Assembly (NCBI GenBank): GCA_964356135.1
Contig: CAYHGV010000109.1
Location: forward strand, 1 to 8,650
From: CAYHGV01 sp964356135
GTDB taxonomy: Bacteria > Hydrothermota > Tepidihabitantia > CAYHGV01
Reading direction: 5' to 3'
DNA length: 8,650 bases
In this document: in pieces, positions 4,840 through 8,650 of the stretch
Numbering within the stretch: the first letter of the stretch is position 1
How the letters are laid out: the number at the start of each line of letters is the position of its first letter
Program-made: the position numbers and the translations under genes
The notes under the pieces: generated by a model
The model's input: the letters and a program-made list of their open reading frames with translations, nothing else
Databases searched by the model: none
Told to the model about the DNA's origin: nothing

Positions 4840-7590
4840 TCATGCTGTCAAAACCTCGTTTAATTCCAGTAAAATATTATCCAATTCCTTGCCGAAGAGC
4901 TGATAAGCCTTCACCGGCCCGCCTTTTTCATAAAAGGGAACGGATTCGAAATCCGCCATTTCAATCGCCAGGCTGGTGGCAATGTGGTCTTTTATCATGG
5001 TCAGCCATTCGAGTTGCTCAGTGGCAAATTTTCTTCCCCCAACCTGCTGCTGGGTTAACCATTCCTTATACTTCCGTTCCACCGTCTCCGTATAAGGCTC
5101 CAGCACATCTATTGTGCCAATTGCAAACCGGACAAGGGAGATTATATCGGTTAAGAGTTTCTGGGGTCCGGCATGCTGGACTTTTGCTTTTTCGAGGTGC
5201 TCGTATGCCTGCCAGAGGAGTTCGGGCGTAAGGTTATACGGCGGTTTTTTTATCGATTCGGCAAGCTGTTTTATCTGCTCATAGGTAATGTGCCGTTTGC
5301 CATAGGGTTTGCTGTAGATGATCTGCAGGGCGGTTAGTTCGTTTTTATTTTCTTCAATAAATTTTTTGAAGGTATCGACATATCTGCGTGCGGTTTCTTT
5401 TGCCTTGTCATCGAATCCAGCCAAAATTATCTTGTCTTTGCTGATCTTATCTATGATTTGCTCGTTACGGGTCTTTATATCAATGATTGTATTCCGTAGC
5501 TTCGGTTTATCGAACGGTATGCAGGCGGTTTTGACTAACTCTTCAGTTGCCATTTCGACCTGCTTTTCAGTGGGATTATCGCTTTTATAAATTTCTTTTG
5601 CCTTTTGCAGCTGCTTGTCCGGATCGACGGCATCCAGCAGTTGATTGATAATTTCTTTTAGCTGCTTTCCATCAGCTGCCGACGCTATCTCTTTCCGGTC
5701 TTTTTCGTCAATTTCGTTGTTCAGTCGGGAAAGTCTGCCTGCCAGCGTGGTAAGGGTATCTTCATCCCGGACCCCGGTTGCGATTGCCAGTATAAGCTTA
5801 TGAAATGGCACATTTCTTTTCCGCTCCAGGGGTCGGGAATCGGTTTTATCGTTTTCACATACCCCGACTACATCAACGACGACAAAATGCGTTTTATGAA
5901 AGGCATCGGGGGTGACGGCAGTAAGGTCGGTAGGCTCGATGGTTCTTGTGCCCCGTCCTTTCATCTGCTCAAAGTATACCCTCGATTTGACATCTCTCAT
6001 AAAAATAAGGCATTCCAGGGGTTGAATATCGGTGCCGGTGGAGATCATATCAACCGTGACGGCTATTCGCGGATTGTAAGAATTGCGGAAGCTGGCGATT
6101 AAATCATCGGTTTTTTCACCGGTCGTCCGGTAGGTTATTTTTTTGCAAAAATCATTACCTTTACCGAATTCTTCGCGGGCAATCTGAACGATGTCTTCGG
6201 CATGGGAATCGTCTTTTGCAAAGATGAGGGTTTTAGGTGTTTCGGTTCTTTTTGGAAATATCTCGGTAAAAAGCTTTTCTTTGAAGGTTTTGATAATAGT
6301 GCGTATCTGGTCAGGAGCGACGACATCGCGGTCTAACTGGTCAGCTGGATAGACTAACTCATCTTCAAGTATTTCCCAGCGAGTTTTTCGCGTAAGCTTA
6401 TCCCGTTTGTCTATGTAGTAACCGGCGTCAACTTTACTCCCCTTTTCGGTGATTTCTGTTTTTATACGGTAAACTTCATAACCGACATTCACGCCATCGG
6501 CAACCGCCCGTTCATGGGAATATTCAGTAACGAGGTTCTGGTTGAAAAATCCGAGAGTCTGTTTGGATGGGGTGGCGGTAAGGCCGATAATGAAGGCATC
6601 GAAGTATTCGAGCACCTGACGCCAGAGGTGGTAAATTGAGCGGTGGCATTCATCGGTTATGATGAAATCGAAGGTTTCAATCGGTATTTTAGGGTTATAA
6701 GTAACTTCTTTCGGGTTTTCGTCTATCGCATAATCGAGAATTGAATGTTCCTCAAGCTCGGCATCGAAATCCGGCTCCCCTTTGAGCATAGAATAGAGTC
6801 TTTGAATCGTGGTTATACAGACCCGGCTCACCGTATCAAGGGTGTTCGAGGTAAGGTGCTGGACGTTATAAAGCTTGGTGAATTTTCTGTCATCATCGGG
6901 CGTTACATACTCCTGGAATTTTTGTGAAGTCTGCTTACCAAGGGTTCTTCTATCGACCAGGAATAAAATTCTTTTGGCGTCGGCAAATTTTATGAGCCGA
7001 TAAATAAAACTGATAGCGGTAAAGGTTTTTCCGGAGCCAGATGCCATCTGGATCAGCGCCCTGGGTTTTGCATCGGCAAAGGATTTATCGAGATTTTGTA
7101 TGGCTTCGATCTGACAATCTCTTAAACCTTCGGTAATTAAAATTGGTAGTTTTCTCAGCTTAGTCCGGAGGGTCTCTGCTTGAGTCAGCCAATCTCTAAG
7201 AGTTTCAGGTTTATGAAAAGCAAACACTAACCGAGAACGATATTCAGGGTCTCTTATATCCCTGAAGTATGTTTCTATGCCGGTGCTTTCATATGCAAAG
7301 GGAAGAGGTTCCTGAACATGGGGAATGTTTGAAGGCAAATCCATTGAATAGTTTTCCGATTGAATTGCCACGCCGCTTAGGGTTGTGCCTTCCGGTTTTG
7401 CCTCTACAACGCCCACCGCTTTTCTGTCGACGAAAAGCAGATAATCGGCAAATCCGGCGATAAGAGGGAAATCACGGACTGCAACACCGAGGGAAGCGCC
7501 GAGATTTAATTCTCGATAATCCTGAATCTCCCAGCCTGCTGCTTTCAGCAATTTGTCTATATTTTGTCTTGCTTTTTCTTCTGGCTTCAT
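4840..7590 (-). CDS. hsdR: Type I restriction enzyme endonuclease/translocase subunit HsdR (EcoEI-like)
   Basis: HsdR is the ATP-driven DNA translocase and nuclease that joins HsdM/HsdS to cut unmethylated DNA. At 916 aa it fits the EcoEI/type IB branch. The N-terminal PD-(D/E)xK nuclease shows Asp49 (AGFADYLLF) and Glu63-Ala-Lys65 (VVEAKPEG). The superfamily 2 motor has Walker A ASGSGKT (183-189), the DEAD-box variant DECH (313-316, ITDECHRS), motif III LTATP (337-341), motif V DMISTGTD (514-521) and motif VI QMKGRGTR (542-549). The remaining residues match the helical C-terminal region that contacts the methylase core. All key residues are present, so the protein looks intact. ATG 7590 has only a weak AAGG 12 bases upstream. 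It is the first gene after a candidate promoter at 7758-7785. With HsdM broken in this window it would be inactive unless a methylase is supplied from elsewhere. Confidence 0.96.
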   Translation of the reverse strand: MKPEEKARQNIDKLLKAAGWEIQDYRELNLGASLGVAVRDFPLIAGFADYLLFVDRKAVGVVEAKPEGTTLSGVAIQSENYSMDLPSNIPHVQEPLPFAYESTGIETYFRDIRDPEYRSRLVFAFHKPETLRDWLTQAETLRTKLRKLPILITEGLRDCQIEAIQNLDKSFADAKPRALIQMASGSGKTFTAISFIYRLIKFADAKRILFLVDRRTLGKQTSQKFQEYVTPDDDRKFTKLYNVQHLTSNTLDTVSRVCITTIQRLYSMLKGEPDFDAELEEHSILDYAIDENPKEVTYNPKIPIETFDFIITDECHRSIYHLWRQVLEYFDAFIIGLTATPSKQTLGFFNQNLVTEYSHERAVADGVNVGYEVYRIKTEITEKGSKVDAGYYIDKRDKLTRKTRWEILEDELVYPADQLDRDVVAPDQIRTIIKTFKEKLFTEIFPKRTETPKTLIFAKDDSHAEDIVQIAREEFGKGNDFCKKITYRTTGEKTDDLIASFRNSYNPRIAVTVDMISTGTDIQPLECLIFMRDVKSRVYFEQMKGRGTRTIEPTDLTAVTPDAFHKTHFVVVDVVGVCENDKTDSRPLERKRNVPFHKLILAIATGVRDEDTLTTLAGRLSRLNNEIDEKDRKEIASAADGKQLKEIINQLLDAVDPDKQLQKAKEIYKSDNPTEKQVEMATEELVKTACIPFDKPKLRNTIIDIKTRNEQIIDKISKDKIILAGFDDKAKETARRYVDTFKKFIEENKNELTALQIIYSKPYGKRHITYEQIKQLAESIKKPPYNLTPELLWQAYEHLEKAKVQHAGPQKLLTDIISLVRFAIGTIDVLEPYTETVERKYKEWLTQQQVGGRKFATEQLEWLTMIKDHIATSLAIEMADFESVPFYEKGGPVKAYQLFGKELDNILLELNEVLTA

Positions 7591-7661
7591 AGAATGATTT
7601 TACCTTATTGGCAAAGGTTTAGAAACTTCGCAATCGTCGGGTCGGGAGGGCACAATAGCAA

Positions 7662-7735
7662 TCAATAGTCTACAGTCCATAGTCAAAGGTTGAGGTCGTA
7701 GTGGGCAGTAGCTTATAGTCAAGAGTCGATGGCTC
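7662..7735. repeat. Degenerate 7-base tandem repeat (NNAGTCN) in the hsdR leader
   Basis: AGTC starts at 7667, 7674 and 7681, exactly 7 bases apart, then again at 7717 and 7724, also 7 apart. Between them, units such as AGGTCGT and AGTAGCT look like decayed copies. The consensus is close to ATAGTCT/ACAGTCC. It lies between the candidate hsdR promoter and the hsdR start, so it would be transcribed in the leader. Confidence 0.55.
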
Positions 7736-7757
7736 ATTGTTTGTTCACCTGATTAAG

Positions 7758-7785
7758 AATATACTGTCATTTTTCTCAAGGTCAA
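7758..7785 (-). promoter_or_regulatory. Candidate promoter of the hsdR operon
   Basis: On the minus strand TTGACC (7780-7785) and TATATT (7758-7763) are separated by 16 bases, a good sigma70-type pair. Transcription would begin near 7751, leaving a leader of about 160 bases before the hsdR ATG, including the heptamer array. Confidence 0.5.
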
Positions 7786-7848
7786 TACCGGCGCGGGTGA
7801 AACGGCTGAAGGGTTACAAATTGCCACCACCTCAAGCCCCGTCATATT

Positions 7849-8493
7849 TCAATCTTCCGCGATGAGGTATCGTTCAAATTTTGGTAAATTTTTACTGATA
7901 AAATCTTTGACGATTTGCCAGGGTAGCGGTTTTAACAGTTGAACCGCCGGTTTGTCTTCGGCAGTTTCATACGAAGCAAGATTTTCGGCAATCTTTTGAT
8001 AGTTCGGGTCGGTGTGGGCGTAGCGCCGGCGGAGCATTGCGACGCCGGCAGCGATGTCGAGGTTTCGCAAGGTAAAACAGGCATAGAGGTCGTAGAAATC
8101 CTTCTGGCTGCCGTGATGCTCGGCAAAGGTTTGCAAAATGTCGGCGAGGATTTCCCGCCAGTCGGCGACCATAACGCTTTGGTATTCGAGCAGAGGATGG
8201 CGGAGGTGTGCTGGATTGTGCTGGAACGATAGTTTGACTTTGCGCAGGGTGCATTGGAGGAAGCCCGGGCGGGAAAGCGTTTCTTTATAGCGCGTCTTGG
8301 TTTTGAGGTAGCGGGACAGGACTTCGGGTTCAAATGCCTGGGAGGTAAAGAATTCGAGCGTTTCCGAAACCCGATGTCCCAGCTGAAGGGTAAGACCGCT
8401 GTCGCCGGCAAGATAGAGTCTCTGTTTTCGCAGTTCGTGGTCGAAATCGGCAAGGAGGGTGCGGGCGGCTTCGGTTAAGGCGGCGTCAAACAT
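7849..8493 (-). CDS. AbiEii/AbiGii-like nucleotidyltransferase with eroded active site
   Basis: The product is 214 aa. It matches the AbiEii/AbiGii nucleotidyltransferase family (abortive-infection toxins of the type IV toxin-antitoxin class). LYLAGDSGLTLQLGHRVSETLEFF (26-49) aligns with the family's AGGTALxLxLGHRxSxDxDFF; VKLSFQHNPAHLRHPLLEY (86-104) and KDFYDLYACF (131-140) match later conserved blocks. The two acidic residues of SxDxD become Thr45 and Glu47 (SETLE), and GGT becomes GDS, so metal binding and catalysis are doubtful; this may be a degenerate or repurposed copy. No AbiEi antitoxin gene is seen. The ATG has no clear ribosome site and overlaps the end of a 26-codon frame by 8 bases, suggesting coupling. 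A good promoter lies at 8562-8589. It is GC-richer than the hsdS-side genes, hinting at separate origin. Confidence 0.82.
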   Translation of the reverse strand: MFDAALTEAARTLLADFDHELRKQRLYLAGDSGLTLQLGHRVSETLEFFTSQAFEPEVLSRYLKTKTRYKETLSRPGFLQCTLRKVKLSFQHNPAHLRHPLLEYQSVMVADWREILADILQTFAEHHGSQKDFYDLYACFTLRNLDIAAGVAMLRRRYAHTDPNYQKIAENLASYETAEDKPAVQLLKPLPWQIVKDFISKNLPKFERYLIAED

Positions 8494-8566
8494 TGCTTGG
8501 GTTTTCGAGTTTAAGGGTGGAGTAACGGTTCATGGATACGGCAGTTCTATCCATCAGAGCCATCAT
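8486..8566 (-). CDS. Possible 26-codon leader frame overlapping the AbiEii-like gene
   Basis: A frame beginning MMALMDRTAV and ending KLENPSNV runs into the AbiEii-like gene and overlaps its ATG by 8 bases (ATGTTTGA). The predicted transcript from the nearby promoter would start close to its internal ATG at 8554, so it could be a leaderless peptide of 22 aa whose translation feeds the next gene. It may also be chance or the remnant tail of a lost partner gene: the same frame stays open upstream only to a TAA about 70 bases before the first ATG. Confidence 0.25.
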   Translation of the reverse strand: MMALMDRTAVSMNRYSTLKLENPSNV

Positions 8567-8589
8567 ACCGAGATTGCAAAAGCTGTCAA
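8562..8589 (-). promoter_or_regulatory. Candidate sigma70 promoter of the AbiEii-like gene
   Basis: On the minus strand a perfect TTGACA (8584-8589) is followed after 16 bases by TATGAT (8562-8567). The start of transcription would be near 8555, about 60 bases ahead of the AbiEii-like ATG. This is the best promoter match in the window. Confidence 0.58.
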
Positions 8590-8598
8590 GTGGAAACA

Positions 8599-8634
8599 GG
8601 TGAGACCTCTGAAAAAGTCGGAGGTTTTAACACC
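8599..8634. repeat. Imperfect inverted repeat upstream of the AbiEii-like promoter
   Basis: ACCTC (8605-8609) pairs with GAGGT (8621-8625) around an 11-base loop, and outer GGTG/CACC tips (8599-8602 and 8631-8634) can extend the stem with mismatches. On the plus strand it is followed by TTTT, so it may be a terminator for a gene beyond the right edge or an operator-like palindrome just upstream of the -35 box. Confidence 0.3.
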
Positions 8635-8650
8635 TTTCGTAATTCCCACC

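Larger units (their letters stand above)
7591..7848. other. Intergenic region between the AbiEii-like gene and hsdR
   Basis: This 258-base stretch carries the hsdR promoter candidate, the 7-base-period array, and otherwise no gene. Neither strand shows a convincing reading frame or ribosome site, and no clear rho-independent terminator follows the AbiEii-like stop at 7849, so readthrough into hsdR cannot be excluded. Confidence 0.6.

Noticed and set aside
4822..4840. Hairpin AAGGGAAAAGTTCCTT followed by TTT, as a terminator
   Set aside because: The poly-T side faces the plus strand, where no gene ends; in the minus direction there is no T-run, so it would not terminate hsdR transcription. 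The stem is also short and bulged.
4842..5231. Plus-strand 129-codon frame
   Set aside because: It lies opposite the conserved C-terminal part of hsdR, is rich in Pro/Arg/Ala as expected of a shadow frame, and has no ribosome site.
7662..7735. CRISPR array
   Set aside because: The repeated unit is only 7 bases with no spacers of 25-45 bases, and no cas genes are present.
8254..8478. Plus-strand 74-codon frame opposite the AbiEii-like gene
   Set aside because: No ribosome site or family match; the minus strand carries recognisable AbiEii blocks.
1..8650. tRNA, rRNA or riboswitch genes
   Set aside because: No tRNA T-loop GGTTCRAAT with matching arms, rRNA block or known aptamer core was seen on either strand by reading.

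Overview
The window is a defence-gene region from a bacterium I cannot name. The genes use the standard code, several have strong AGGAGG ribosome sites, and base composition is mixed (AT-rich in the middle, clearly GC-richer at the right end). That suits an uncultured environmental lineage with much gene transfer, but nothing here fixes a phylum. Every gene I accept lies on the minus strand, so the text follows transcription, from high to low coordinates.

Right end (8650 to 7849): an imperfect inverted repeat, a good sigma70-type promoter, a tiny 26-codon reading frame, and an AbiEii/AbiGii-like nucleotidyltransferase gene overlapping that frame. The nucleotidyltransferase signature is eroded at its acidic residues, and no AbiEi partner is visible. 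An intergenic stretch of about 260 bases follows. It holds a promoter candidate for the next operon and a degenerate array with a 7-base period, which would lie in the 5' leader of hsdR.

Middle (7590 to 31): a type I restriction-modification locus of the EcoEI (type IB) kind, in the unusual order hsdR - inserted genes - hsdS - hsdM. HsdR (916 aa) keeps its nuclease and helicase motifs. HsdS (527-529 aa) has two target-recognition domains and two conserved repeats. HsdM is only a 154-residue N-terminal part: homology stops right after YFTPR at base 58, and the last 57 bases look like foreign DNA, possibly the end of an insertion sequence. No complete HsdM is encoded here, so the system cannot methylate from these genes alone.

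Six small genes sit between hsdR and hsdS in two cassettes. Cassette A (4775 to 3480) has three overlapping genes: a TIR-domain protein with a C-terminal membrane helix, an unrecognised 151-aa acidic protein, and a HEPN-domain protein. Cassette B (3392 to 2172) has two tandem small helix-turn-helix-like proteins with an ATGA overlap, followed by a 236-aa protein whose C-terminal half resembles DUF4145/HEPN. TIR and HEPN proteins are typical NAD-depleting and RNA-cleaving defence effectors, so both cassettes are plausible defence or toxin-antitoxin modules carried inside the restriction locus. This is inferred from domains and gene order.

A further observation is that hsdS contains two stretches resembling the dispersed GTCATTGCGAG...GGCAATCTC / GCGAGCGGAGCGAAGCAA repeat found in many bacterial genomes. 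Both are translated in frame, one in the linker between the two halves and one at the C-terminus.
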